A stretch of DNA of 64,000 nt from Cotesia glomerata (Eukaryota > Arthropoda > Insecta > Hymenoptera > Braconidae): contig NC_058163.1 in NCBI RefSeq assembly GCF_020080835.1, positions 20,735,904 to 20,799,903 of the forward strand, written 5' to 3'. How positions within the stretch are numbered: position 1 is the stretch's first letter; each line of letters starts with the position of its first letter. The notes under the pieces were generated by a model. It saw only the letters and a list, made by a program, of their open reading frames with translations. It searched no databases and was not told the origin of the DNA. Both the position numbers and the translations under genes were made by a program. Below are positions 36,506 through 47,855 of the stretch, one piece after another.

Positions 36506-37023
36506 AATGTCGCAGTGATTTTAAAAAAACACTTGTTTTCAAATCTTTTATTGACGATATCTTTTGAACTAATTAACCGATTTCTACGTTTTTGGCGGCA
36601 ATCGACGCGGTTTTTTAAGCTCTATAAATTATGCTATGTCATCAAAAGTGATCCGAGAAGAAATGACGAAGTTATGTGAAAAAACACTTTTTCGGTTTTT
36701 CGGTTTTCTTTCGTTCACGCTATCTCTCGAACGAATCAACCGATTTTGATCGGGTTGACGCCGATCGGCGTGGTTTTTAAGCTTAAGGGCGGATTAGTTT
36801 TTGAAGTTGATCGATAGAGCCGTTTAAAAGATATTCCAAAAAAACTACTTTCAAAAATGATTTTTTTCTTATTTTTTTTAAGATTTTTCAAGATTTCTTA
36901 AAATCTATCGGTCCGAATCGGTTCAAATTCTCAGGAAATCTAAGTTCAGCGTAGCCCTTTCGAATGGCACCAACCGCGATGAAATCGGTTCAACCGTTCA
37001 AAAGTTATAAGCGAGTCACATAG

Positions 37024-37064
<41 letters not shown>

Positions 37065-37221
37065 TACATACAGACATAGTGACAACATCGCGGGGGTAGT
37101 CAGGGAAGCTTCCTGTGACCTTCAAACGTCGAGATCTGATGAAAACTCGATTTTTGCCAAACGGGGTAAAAACAATAACTTCCCGATTTTTGAAAATCTG
37201 AGATTTTTAGCGGGAAGTTAA
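36506..37221 (+). repeat. (CA)n-bearing interspersed repeat, copy 2
   Basis: It lacks the CTTCCCGCTAA start but has the internal CTCTCGAACGAATCAACCGA block, (CA)n at 37025-37060, the ATCGCGGGGGTAGTCAGGGA block and the TTAGCGGGAAGTTA end at about 37220. Tandem to copy 1. Confidence 0.75.
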
Positions 37222-38039
37222 AAAAAGAAAGTCACCTTCTTGTCTTTGAAAAATCTAAAGATGATATTTTTTTTTATTTTAAATTTGATAGTCGGATCGT
37301 TAGATATCCTTCATTTTTGATTTTTTTGAAAATTTTGGAACCGGATATCAAAGTGAAAAATAATCAAAATCGAAATAAAAAAATGTCATGTTTTAATTTT
37401 TCAAGAATCTAAAGATGATTTATCTCGGATTTTTTATTTTCTTATTTATTTATTGAATATCCTTATTTTTTTGTTTTTTTGAAAATTTTAATCCGGAATA
37501 TTAAAATCAAAAATGACGAGAAACACAAAAAAAGAAGTTGTTTGTTTTCATTTCTCAAAAATCTAAAGATGATTTTTTTCAAATCTTTATTTTTTTCATT
37601 TGTTCATTAAATATTTATATTTTTCAGTTTTTTATATTTATTTTGACAGAGAATATCAGGATAAATTAAAATTTTTTTTTACTCAAGTCAATAAATTTGC
37701 CATCTAGATTTAAGAAATTTGAGATATATGATTCACGTTAAACAAAATTACTAAAAAACTAATTCTTTTGTTAGTTATTTTGTGATGTATGAATCATTTA
37801 ATCCTGTAAAAAACATATAATGAAGACAATTCAACTGAAAATAATTAGACATGCCTGAGGTAAATAAGGATCAACGAGTAAGGGAAGTATTGGGGACGTA
37901 AAACGATAAGAGTAAAACAAGGAAGAAAAAATTTTTCAGTCTGTATTTCAGAAATTTTTAGTCAAATGTTTGAAACAGCTGATATGTGACCATCTCTGAC
38001 AGATTTCACAGAAATTCTAATTTAAATTTTTTCAGTCTC

Positions 38040-38766
38040 ATGAAGAATCTTCAAGTTTGAATTGATAAAACTAGGAAATTTGGAGTTATTCCTAAAAAAC
38101 ACTTTTTCCGGTTTTCTTTTGTTCGCGATATCTCTTGAACAAATTGACCGATTTTGACCGGCTTGACGGCGATCGACGTAATTTTTTATGTTAATAGCTG
38201 ATTAGTTTTTTAAATTGATCGTTGAAGCCATTTAAAAGTTATTCCAAAAAATTTCGGAGTGATGTTAAAAAAACACTTGTTTCCAATTATTTCGTCGAGG
38301 ATATCTCTCGAACCAATCAACCGATTTCTACGTTCTTGGCGGAGATCGACGCGGTTTTCAAAGCTCTAAAAATTATTTCATTTCATCAAAAACGATTCGA
38401 AAAGAAATGTCGAAGTTATGTGGAAAAAAACACTTTTTTCGGTTTTCTTTCGTTCACGATATCTTTCGAAAGAATCAACTGATTTTGACCAGATTAGCGG
38501 CGATCGACGTAGTTTTTCTAGGTTAAGGGTGGATTAGTTTTTGGAGTTGATCGATATAGCCGTTTAAAGTTATTCCCTTAAAACCACTATTAAAAAAAAT
38601 TTTGTTCTTAGTTTCTTTGAAATTTTTCAAAATTTCTCAAAATCTATCGGTTCGAATCGGTTCAAATTCACAGGAAATGTAAGTTTGAGGGAACTCTTTG
38701 GAACGCCGTTTGGTAGGTTCCGATCGGTTTAGTCGTTCAAAAGTTATAAGTGAGTCACATACTAAT

Positions 38767-38817
<51 letters not shown>
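38040..38817 (+). repeat. (CA)n-bearing repeat, copy 3, left part
   Basis: It carries the same internal blocks (CGATATCTCTTGAACAAATT and CTATCGGTTCGAATCGG) ending in a long (AC)n at 38771-38817. Its right part is 39977-40164, after a LINE insertion. Confidence 0.7.
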
Positions 38818-38818
<1 letters not shown>

Positions 38819-39976
38819 GTGGTAGAGACCATTAAGCTGAAAGTCGGCGAACAAGAAATCACATCACAACCTCATATCCGATATTTGGGAGTGATGCTTG
38901 ATGCCCGACTCAACTTCAAGCAGCAAGTGGAACATGTCAGTGCCAAAGCGTCAGTAGTGAGGGCTAGTCTCGCACGACTGATGCCGAACGTCGGAGGCCC
39001 AAAACAGAGCAGGAGGCTATTATTGTCATCAGTAGTCATATCGGTGCTCACTTACGGAATATCCATTTGGGCCGACGCATTAAAGACGCAAGAATCATGG
39101 AGAAAGGCTGGACCAGTATATCGACTAAGTGCCCTACGAGTAGCTAGTGCCTTCCGCACTATATCAGAAGAAGCAGTGTGCGTCATTGCTGGAACCCTAC
39201 CTCTTAGAGTTCTAGCAGAGGAAAGACGGGCCCTTTACCAACGAAAAAGGTCAACTGCACTGAGCCCTGAAGAACTTAGAATTGAAGAACGGCAGAAGAG
39301 CATAGGCCGATGGCAACTACAATGGGATGCTGCAGAGAAGGGTAGGTGGACGCACCGTCTCATACCTCGGATCGACATTTGGCTTAACCGGAATCACGGT
39401 GAGGTCAATTACTATCTTACGCAGATGTTGTCGGGACATGGGTGTTTTCGAGAGTATCTACACCGCTTTAAGCACGATGACTCTTCGGAGTGCCCGTCCT
39501 GCCCAGGAGCTGCTGAAGACGCGGAGCACGTCTTCTTTGTATGTCCTCGTTTCGATCCACAGCGTGAAGAACTGGAGAGGATCCTGAACCAGAGAACGCA
39601 ACCAGATTCACTAGTAGAAGCAATGTTGTCATCAGAAGCTGCCTGGAACGCTACCAACACGTTTGCAACAGAAGTCCTCAAAGACTTGCGTTCCACCGAA
39701 AGAAAAAGAGCAAATAGCAGAAGATAGAAGGAAGGTAGTTAACACCTTGGCCACCAGAAGGAAGAGCAGTAGCTAGATCCTCCCTTCACGAAGTAATGCC
39801 TGACGGCGGTTTCCATGAGGGATTAGAGGAAAGAAGGAAAAGGGGTTTAGGGTTTAGTGGGTAGGGGCGTTAGTGTCGAGTTTTAGTATGACGCTGCGTC
39901 GAGTCGCCACATATCCAGGCCAAACAGCTATGCCTAGAATCCGTAAAAAGGATTCCCCCCCCCTAAAAAAAAAAAA
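38818..39976 (+). mobile_element. R1-clade-like LINE, 5'-truncated second copy
   Basis: It covers the last ~300 ORF2 codons (VVETIKLKV..., C-terminal finger CPSCPGAAEDAEH..FVCPRF) without a stop until 39722-39727, then the same 3' UTR and A run. It joins directly to (AC)n on both sides. Because the frame is intact here while the near-full-length copy has a TGA and a frameshift in the same part, this copy looks the younger or better preserved. Truncation at the RT/linker region is typical of target-primed reverse transcription. Confidence 0.88.
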
Positions 39977-40164
39977 ACACACACACACACACACATACAT
40001 ACATACATACATACATACAGGCATGGTGACAACAACGCAGGGGTAGTCAGGGAAGCTTCCTATGACCTTAAAACGTTGAGATCTGATGAAAACTTAATTT
40101 TTGAAAAACGGGGTGAAAAGAATAACTTCCCGATTTTTGAAAATCTTCGATTTTCTTAGCGGAA
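39977..40164 (+). repeat. (CA)n-bearing repeat, copy 3, right part
   Basis: (AC)n grading into (CATA)n at 39995-40018, then the GGGGTAGTCAGGGAAGCTTC block and the TTAGCGGAAAATTAAAA end. Confidence 0.7.
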
Positions 40165-40735
40165 AATTAAAAATAAAGATCTGAAAAAAATCATCTTTAG
40201 ATTTTTGAGAAATGAAAACAAACAACTTCTTTTTTTGTGTTTCTCATCATTTTTGTTTTTAATATTCCGGACCAAAATTTTCAAAAAAACAAAAAAATAA
40301 GGATATTCAATAAATAAATAAGAAAATAAAAAATCCGAGATAAATCATCTTTAGATTCTTGAAAAAATTAAAACATGACATTTTTTTTATTTCGATTTTG
40401 ATTATTTTTCACTTTGATATCCGGCTCCAAAATTTTCAAAAAAATCAAAAATGAAGGATATCTAACGATCCGACTATCAAATTTAAAATAAAAAAAATAT
40501 CATCTTTAGATTTTTCAAAGACAAAAAGGTGACTTTTTTTTTTTTTTTTAATAATAATCATTTTACTCTCAGATATACGTCCCAGAATGCCCTAAGCCAA
40601 AATTTAAAAAACTAACTGAAATCATCTTTTTGGAATCCAAAAATAAACTAAATTTGAAAATTTCATATTCATAAACCGATAGGAAACACGGTGAGAGTTT
40701 TCCAAAATTTAATTTTTAATTAAAAAAATTTTTTA

Positions 40736-41207
40736 TTAGTAAAAAAAAAAATTTCGTTTATTGTCACCTGTAGGTAAGTCAATGACAAACAATTTATAAT
40801 TTGGTGAACTTGAAAAACTTAATTTCGCTTGTAGATATCCCTATCTGAAATTTTATTTTGTCTGCTGTCCGCTAACTTCAGGGTCATCAAGTGATTGCTA
40901 ATTTTAATGTCATAAATTAAAAATAATTATTAGTGAAAATTTTTACAAGAATTTTTTTATTGTAATTTATTTGTTATAAAAATTAAAAAAATTGACAATT
41001 GTCAGTTAACTTGAGTGTCATATAAAAAAAAATATAAACTTCCACTTTGTAATTAAATTAAATTAATTTATTTCATTAAAAAAGAGTATTGATTAATTCA
41101 ATTAACATTTATTAATTATTAAAGCCTCATAATTTAATAAATAAATAGCATTGGCTTAACCTTATCAACAAGTAAAAAAATATATTTAAGTGAAAAATAT
41201 TCTAAGC
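40736..41207. other. Intergenic, between repeat island and Rad50 3' end
   Basis: AT-rich, with a decayed copy of the TGACACTGAAGTTAGC-ended MITE family (two ends near 40905 and 41000). No ORF. Confidence 0.4.
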
Positions 41208-44200
41208 TTACAAAGAAAACTCATAAGGTTTTTTCGAAGCACCGGGGAAGTTACTCGAAGGAGCCTGGCGTTTTTTGGTCTGCACGGAAGTCTTCTTCTT
41301 GGCAGCTTTTTTCTGCTCATCATCGCTTTGGCCGTCATCAGGTGCAGTATCTTGCTCAGCAGCCTCTTCCTTATCAAAAACTAAGTACTGAATCTGCGTT
41401 AAGCCCTTATCATTTCTATACAGGTGATAGAACCCAGAGGAAGTATTAAGCTGGCTCAATTTTTTAATGAAATGTTCATCGTGAGTAATGATGATCAGCT
41501 GGAACGACTTTTGGTACTTGGACCGGAGCATGACGTAGTTAAACAGAGTTTCAGCGAGACTCGCTGAATTAGCTTCATCCAAGTTGGTGGTCGGTTCATC
41601 CAGCGCGAGCATGCTGCACTGGTCACAAAAGGTCTCCGCCAAAGCCAGACGGATGACAATGGAGGCCAAGACTCTCTGACCAGCGCTGCAACGGCCTCGC
41701 ATTTCGATCTCTTCTCCATGTTTTATTTGCACCAACCTGTAATTAAAGCTGCGCCTACCCGAGGCTCCAGCGGTGTTTGTCGCTTCAGTTCTAATTTGAA
41801 TAGATGAAGTGTCTGAGCCGTTGTAAATGTGGTTCCATAAATTTCTCATCGACTTGTTAACACTGGTCATTCTATCTTCGTGATACTTGGACATCGCGGC
41901 GTCCAAAACAGTGCAGTAAACACCCATGTCTTTAAGCGCGTCCTCAGTGATCGACTTTTCCAGCCACTTACGCTTGTAATTCATCTTAGCAGTGTAGTAC
42001 TCTTCCTTCTGAAGCTCACTGTTCAGATGCTCGATATTCAGATTTAATTCTTGCTGAGTTCCTCTTGCAATATTGATTTCTTTTTCCAAATTTACAACTC
42101 TCTGCTGAAGCGATTGCAGATCCTGTCGAACTTTTTGAATATTTATCCCCTGGATTTCGCTCTTCAAATTGTCCTTTTCTTGTGACAACAGTCTAATAGA
42201 CTTTTCGCAGTTTCTCAGCTCTCGGTTGTCCTGTAAATTCCGTCTCTTCATTTCATGGCAAGAAATATCCTCCTTCAGCTCAACTAATTTCTCTTCTAAT
42301 CCCGCAACTTCCTCTTTGATATCCGCGAGCAGCTTCTCATTATCACGCATCTCTTCTTCTAAATTCTTCAACTTGGCACCTATTTTCTTAGCCAGCAAGT
42401 TACTCACATCCGTCTGCAAATTCATCAATTTGTCCACCTGCTTTGTAAATTCTTGTAGCCTCTTACGAGCTCTATCTTGCTGCTCTCGATTTTGAATCTT
42501 AACTTCCTCCGCTAGACGCACTACCTCGTCCAACTTGCCATCAGCCTCTACAAGTTGCTTGCCAAGCTTCTGAAGATTATCCCTCAAGCAATTCTCTCGC
42601 TCCACCCACTTGTTCAAGTTCTCTTGGAGTTGCTTCACCTCCTGAACCTCATTGAGAACCTGGAGCTGCTCCTCCAGACAAGAAGACCTTGCATTGGTAG
42701 CCTCGCGTAGCTTATTGTTCATTTTATCTGACTGCTCTCTCAGAAGACCTATTTCATCCCTCAATTTTTTAATCTTCTGCTTGCAAGCCTCGTTTTCACT
42801 TCTTACTTCTTCTATCGTTTTATCCGGAAGCCCCAACTCAATAACTTGAACCTGTACTTCTTCATGAGTATCCTGAAGCTTCTCTACTTCAACCAGACAC
42901 TTGTCCCAAAGTGCAAGATCTCCGGACAAATTATTACACATCAATATTTTCTTCTCCGGCTCCTCTGTCAGTAACTGCAGCTCGGTTATCCTGCTGTTCT
43001 TAGCCTCCAATTGTTTCTGAATTGCCGCGATATTGGAACTCATCTTCTCTCTTTCTTCTTTATCAAACTTAATAACTTTTTCAACCGTAGTCTTTAAAGA
43101 CAACAAAGTATCATGCTTTGTGCGCAAAGAGTTCAGCTCATCCTCACAAGACTTCAGACGCTTTGGGTGGTTCTTCAGATCCTGGTTAAGATTCTCGATC
43201 ACTTTCAGTGCTCCTTCTCGTTGTTCGAACCCGCGATCACACAAAGGACAGCAAGGATCCTCACTTGAAAGTTTTTCTACATACGTCGCGTAAGCAACTC
43301 CCTGGTACGCATACATCCCGCGCTTATTTTGTAATTTCTTGACTTCGTTACTAACAAGCAGTAAATGCTCTTCAAAATTATTATAATCAGGACAATGTGT
43401 CATAATTCTTTCTTTGTCTCTTTGATTTTCTCCAATCTTAGCATTGAATTCTTTCTTCGCATGGTTAATTGTCGTTTCAAGGGTTGTTGCTTTGCTTTGC
43501 TCGCTAGCTATTTCTTGTTTCAATTTAGCAAGTCGCTCATTTAGCGTCTGATGAACTCTGTTCACTCGATCTTTTAACTGTGAAGAAGGAATTTCATTAA
43601 CCCCCAGTAATTTTTTAATACTATCACCGTGTTTCTTCTTCAGCTCATCAATTTCTCTCCACTTGACGTTTATTTCTGTTGTCAAATTGTCGAATTTTAC
43701 TTTTAGAGCACTAGCATCCTGCATCTTCGACAATAAAACATCTATTTTCGCCGACTCTTGCTCTTGTTTATCAAGCTCTTTTTCTTTAGCCACGATTTTC
43801 TGCGAGAAATTCCCTTGTTTGACAGCCATAGAAATTTCGTCCACCTGTTTACTGACTCTTTCCAACTTAGCGTTGACAGCTTCTAGCTTTTGTAAGTCAT
43901 CCTCGCCCTTGGCAATTCTTGCTCTTGCGACTTTTATTTGCTCCCGAAGCTCAGTTATTTCTTTTTGACTCTGTTTGAGCTCAAAGTCAATTTTTGCTCG
44001 CTCATTCCTTGAAAGATTAACTGACTTATCCAATTCAGCTTCTTTTTTATCGTGTTTTTGACGCATTTCGTTAACATCTTCCTCTAATTTGTGTAACTTG
44101 GAAATAACTTCTTCTACAGAGTTCTGGATAATCTCTTCAGAAGTTTTATCATCGATTTTCTCTAAATTCTGAGAGCGAAGAATTTCATTCAGGGTTAAAT

Positions 44201-45416
44201 TACGGTCTTGGATCTTCCGAGCTTGGTCCTGTAACTGTTGGCGTAAAATTCCAACATTTACTTTTTGGTCTGCACAGGAATTGTAAATTGTAGACTCATT
44301 TTGCGTCAAATCTTGAATTGTGGATTCTATTTTAGTAATTTTAGAATTTTTTTCTTCAAAGCCTTCATCGTAGGACTGAACAATAGCCTCTAGCTCTTCA
44401 TTGGACCCAGAGAACAAGTCTTTAATAGATTTTTTCAAAGAATCGTATTTCTGTTTGGCTAAATTTAACTCAACATCTTTTTTTTCTTTATCATTTGTCA
44501 GAGTAGCATACCGTACCTCATCACTTTTTTTCTGAGAAATTTCCTGTCTCACTGGTTCAAGACGACAAATAAGCTTTTCAATATTTTCCGTCGCTTGAGA
44601 CCTACGATCTGTGTATTCTTGAAGTTTAGTTTCCTTGAGAGTGACCTCTGAGACCAGGATCGACAAAGCATTCAGTTCCAATTGAAACTCTTTCACCTCA
44701 GCTGTCTTGAGCTTGATAGTCTTACGCAGCAACTCGATGGCTTTGTTGTACTGAGTAGTGTCAAAAATTTCATCAAACCGGTCTTTAAGTTTCTTGCAAT
44801 CATCCATAGGCCAGTTTGAGTCATCTTGATGGCAAAAAATTACGTTGTTCAATATTGCAGGGGTTAAACCCAAAGAAGAAGTGATTTCTTTATCGATATC
44901 TGCACACCGTTGGTTTATTTGAAACTCTTCACCAGACAGCTTGTCTATTTTTGAAATAGTATTTTCGACAGTTTTGAAAGTTAGAGTGTTGCCTTTTTTT
45001 GATGACTCAATTGTTCGACGGACTGTTACTATCTCATTATTTTTGTCAACAAACTCTGCTTTGACAACTCCTCGGACTTGAGCCTTAAAAAAATTAATAT
45101 TATTTAATTTATAAGAAGTATTGTTTAACTAAAATTATTTATTTAATTTGGAAAAATTATTTAATTAAAAAAAAAAAAAAAATGAACTTACGACAGATTT
45201 CTTTAGACGAGGATCATGAATGAATCCTTTTCCACGCTCTGATCCTGGGGGGAATTCACCAGTAGTAGCGTAACGTAATGCTTCAATAACTGTCGTTTTG
45301 CCGACACCATTTTGCCCGATAATCAACGTCAGCGGGCGAGTAAACCTGATAATCTGTTCAGTTTCATCGCCGAAGTTTCTTACTCCACGAATAGATAACC
45401 TCCTGGCTCTGGACAT
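41208..45416 (-). CDS. Rad50: DNA repair protein Rad50
   Basis: Two exons, 45416-45192 (75 codons) and 45083-41208, giving 1,366 residues. Walker A GQNGVGKTT is at residues 34-42, the conserved LNNVIFCHQDDSNWP follows, then about 900 residues of coiled coil interrupted by the zinc-hook CPLC near residue 685. The ABC signature SAGQR is near 1206 and Walker B LALDEPTTNLD near 1233. Rad50 is the SMC-like ATPase of the MRN complex (with Mre11 and Nbs) that tethers and processes DNA double-strand ends in the nucleus. All key motifs are intact. After the last conserved segment there is a charged tail of about 60 residues (acidic DDGQSDDEQ then basic KKAAKKKTS) ending in EFSL, which I do not recall as conserved. 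Confidence 0.95.
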
Positions 45417-45504
45417 CTTTATTCTGTAAATGAAGTGATTGTAGATAATTTAGTTGAATTTAAAAATGCTTGCTTCAGTCACTTTTTCTAATATGGTAAT
45501 TAGG

Positions 45505-45634
45505 GTCAGTTTCTTAATCCGAGATAAAATTTTATCCAGGATAAAATTATTATTGCTAGTATATTTATATATATAAAATATATAGATATATTTTATCATT
45601 GGATAAAATTTTATCCTGGATTGAAAAACTGGCT
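45505..45634. mobile_element. MITE family 2, copy 1
   Basis: Inverted ends CAGTTTCTTAATCCGAG and GATTGAAAAACTG around GATAAAATTTTATCC blocks, with an AT-rich centre. About 130 bp. Confidence 0.7.
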
Positions 45635-45988
45635 CTTAGTAATTGCAATGTTTTATTTTGATCTCATTTAAAATTAAAAATTAAAAAATTATAAATTTTG
45701 AATATTATTTTCTATGAACTTCAATTTACTTCTTTGTATTACTTTATATATCTCTGTTTTACTAAAATTAAAAATTAAACTTAATTGTAAACCCTTAATT
45801 ATTAAGTACTTTTATACTGAGTTGTATTATATAATATAAAAGCAAACTAATGTAAACCAATGTATTAAATACTGATGGTTCTGAGGGAGCTTAGGTTCCA
45901 GAGTCAATAAAATTTTTTATCTATCTATTTATTCTAAATCAAATTAATATCCCTTTATGAATAATAAAAAAATTGTTAAAAACTTAGT

Positions 45989-46120
45989 GCCAGTTTTTCA
46001 ATCCGAGATAAAATTTTATCCGATGCTAATATATATATCTATATATTTCATGTTTATAGATATACTGACAATAACAATTTTATCCTGGATAAATTCTATC
46101 TCAGATTGAAAAACTGGCCC
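45989..46120. mobile_element. MITE family 2, copy 2
   Basis: Same ends (GCCAGTTTTTCAATCCGAG and AGATTGAAAAACTGGC), about 130 bp, flanked by TTAG on both sides, a possible 4-bp target duplication. Confidence 0.75.
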
Positions 46121-46194
46121 TTAGTCCGTTTATTTTTGTGAATTTTTTTCAATACTAATAAAAATATTTTAAATAAAGTAGGTTATTTATTAAA

Positions 46195-46394
46195 GACACT
46201 GACGTTAACTAATAGTAGAAAATTTTTTATAATTTTATAGTAATAAAATTATTGTGAAAAAAATTTAATAAAAAAACTCCACGTATGGAAATTAAAAAAG
46301 ATTATTAGTGGAAATTTTTAAAGCTTTTTTTTATTCCAATTGATTTTTATAAAAATTAAAAAAATTGACAGCTGTCAGCTAACTTTAGTATCAT
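46195..46394. mobile_element. MITE family 1 (ends like TGACACTGAAGTTAGCTGAC)
   Basis: About 200 bp with inverted ends GACACTGACGTTAACT and AGCTAACTTTAGTATCAT around an AT-rich interior. Member of the most frequent short repeat in the window. Confidence 0.65.
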
Positions 46395-46430
46395 TACTCA
46401 TGAATAAAAATATAATAATTCTTTTTTTAT

Positions 46431-46632
46431 AAGGTAAAAGACCCAATTATTGACACTGCAATTTTATTTTAATTAAAAAAAACAAATCAACTCTAATAAA
46501 TTAATAAATATAATTTTTGAATTATAAATTTTAAGAAAATTGGTTTTTTGAGAACATTTAATTTTTATAATTGGAATAAAATTGCAAGTGTCAAACAATT
46601 AGGCCAGTGTCAATAACTGGGTCTTTTACCTT
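46431..46632. mobile_element. MITE family 3
   Basis: Clear inverted ends AAGGTAAAAGACCCAATTAT and AACTGGGTCTTTTACCTT, about 202 bp. A related single end occurs near 53846-53872. Confidence 0.75.
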
Positions 46633-47524
46633 ATACAATAATTAATGTTAAACAATTAATTTACCTTTTATTTGATCTCAAAAATGAATTTTTCAGTTGA
46701 CAGAAAACATAACCTGAAAGAACAAATTTTTAAATCAATAAAATATTTTATAAATACTAAAAAAATTTTAATAATTAATTATTTACTACTATTATTATTA
46801 ATAGTTCCTTATACTTACAAAATCATAAATTTAATTTTTTTTTTATAATAATATGTTTTTATAATTTTTGTGAAAAGAAAAGACTGGCAGCCGCCAACGA
46901 ACTTCCGAGATTGAATACAATCGAAACTACAAACTCGATTGTTAAATTTAAAAAAACGTAAATATTTTGAATTATATCTTGAGTACTTAATTACTTTTTA
47001 AAATCATGAAATATTAAAATACTATTTTAATTAAACTCATAATTTATAAATAATAATAAACCAATGATTACTGATAAGTTCAGTATCTCATTCGTTATCA
47101 GAAGAGCGGAGGAGCGTAAATGCGACAACGCAACAAATAAATATGTCATGCAAGTGTTAGTGGAAGAAAAAAGAAATATGCAAACACATATACAAAAACA
47201 CAAACACAAAAAATAAAGAAGAGGAGGCAACACAATACACTAGTGTCCAGCGATTGTCCATCATAATATTTAAAAATATACTTAGTCCTTTTATTCATTT
47301 AAAATATAATTGTCTTTTATTTCAGCACAATAATGGAATAGATAGACATGTAAGTACACTTATGGATTAAATAATTAGTTATTGATAGTGTTATCAACTA
47401 TTAGACTGAATGTCCAACGTATTTAATTGTAGAGAGTAAAATAATGATATATAGTGCGCTCTGAGGAAAAATAATTCATACGTCATCAAATGCTTCAAGT
47501 CATAAGATTTATTAATTTTTAATA

Positions 47525-47718
47525 ATGACACTGAAGTTGAAAGTCATTAAAAATTTTTTTAGAACTTTATAATAATAAAATTATAATAAAAAAAATTCCA
47601 TATGTAAAAATTAAAAATAATTATTTGTGAAAATTTTTAGAACCATTTTTTTATTGCAATTTATTTATTATAAAATAAAAAATAAAAATTGACAGTTATC
47701 AGCTAACTTCAGTATCAT
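47525..47718. mobile_element. MITE family 1 copy upstream of PGRP-LC-like gene
   Basis: Inverted ends TGACACTGAAGTTGAAAGTC and ATCAGCTAACTTCAGTATCA, 194 bp, about 140 bp before the PGRP start codon. Confidence 0.7.
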
Positions 47719-47855
47719 ATTTAATAACAATAAGTGTTTAATCCCGTGATTATAATTATATTAATTTTTGTTAACAGTAATTGATAATAAAACCAGCCGA
47801 TGGATTACTTGGACGTAGTTTTAAAGATAAATAAAAAAAATTATGAATATATGTG

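Larger units (their letters stand above)
30112..40735. mobile_element. Long inverted-repeat element, heavily interrupted
   Basis: The left arm (30112-30286 plus 37222-37595) is the reverse complement of the right arm (40165-40735). Shared landmarks are CTCTCACCGTGTTTCCTATC, GACGTATGTCTG/GATATACGTCCC and ATCTAAAGATGATT. The right arm is continuous where the left is split, so the left arm was interrupted at about 30287 by the later insertions now occupying 30287-37221. Without its insertions the element would be roughly 1.5 kb with arms of about 550 bp and a short unique centre (37600-38040). No transposase is visible. Confidence 0.7.
45417..47855. other. Divergent intergenic region of Rad50 and PGRP-LC-like gene
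   Basis: It holds the two promoters (divergent) and at least five MITE-type repeats listed separately. I could not assign a TATA box or an NF-kB site with confidence. Confidence 0.45.

Noticed and set aside
38750..38817. Possible N-terminal (HT)n extension of the truncated LINE ORF
   Set aside because: The (CA)n tract happens to be in frame with the inserted ORF2 fragment. There is no reason to think it is translated.
30970..39870. Telomere-like GGGGTTTAGGGTTTAG stretches
   Set aside because: They occur at the same place in the 3' UTR of all three LINE copies and have only two repeats, so they are element sequence and not telomere remnants.
30853..40018. Regularly repeated short units suggesting CRISPR-like arrays
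   Set aside because: They are dinucleotide or tetranucleotide microsatellites with no spacers, in a eukaryotic genome.
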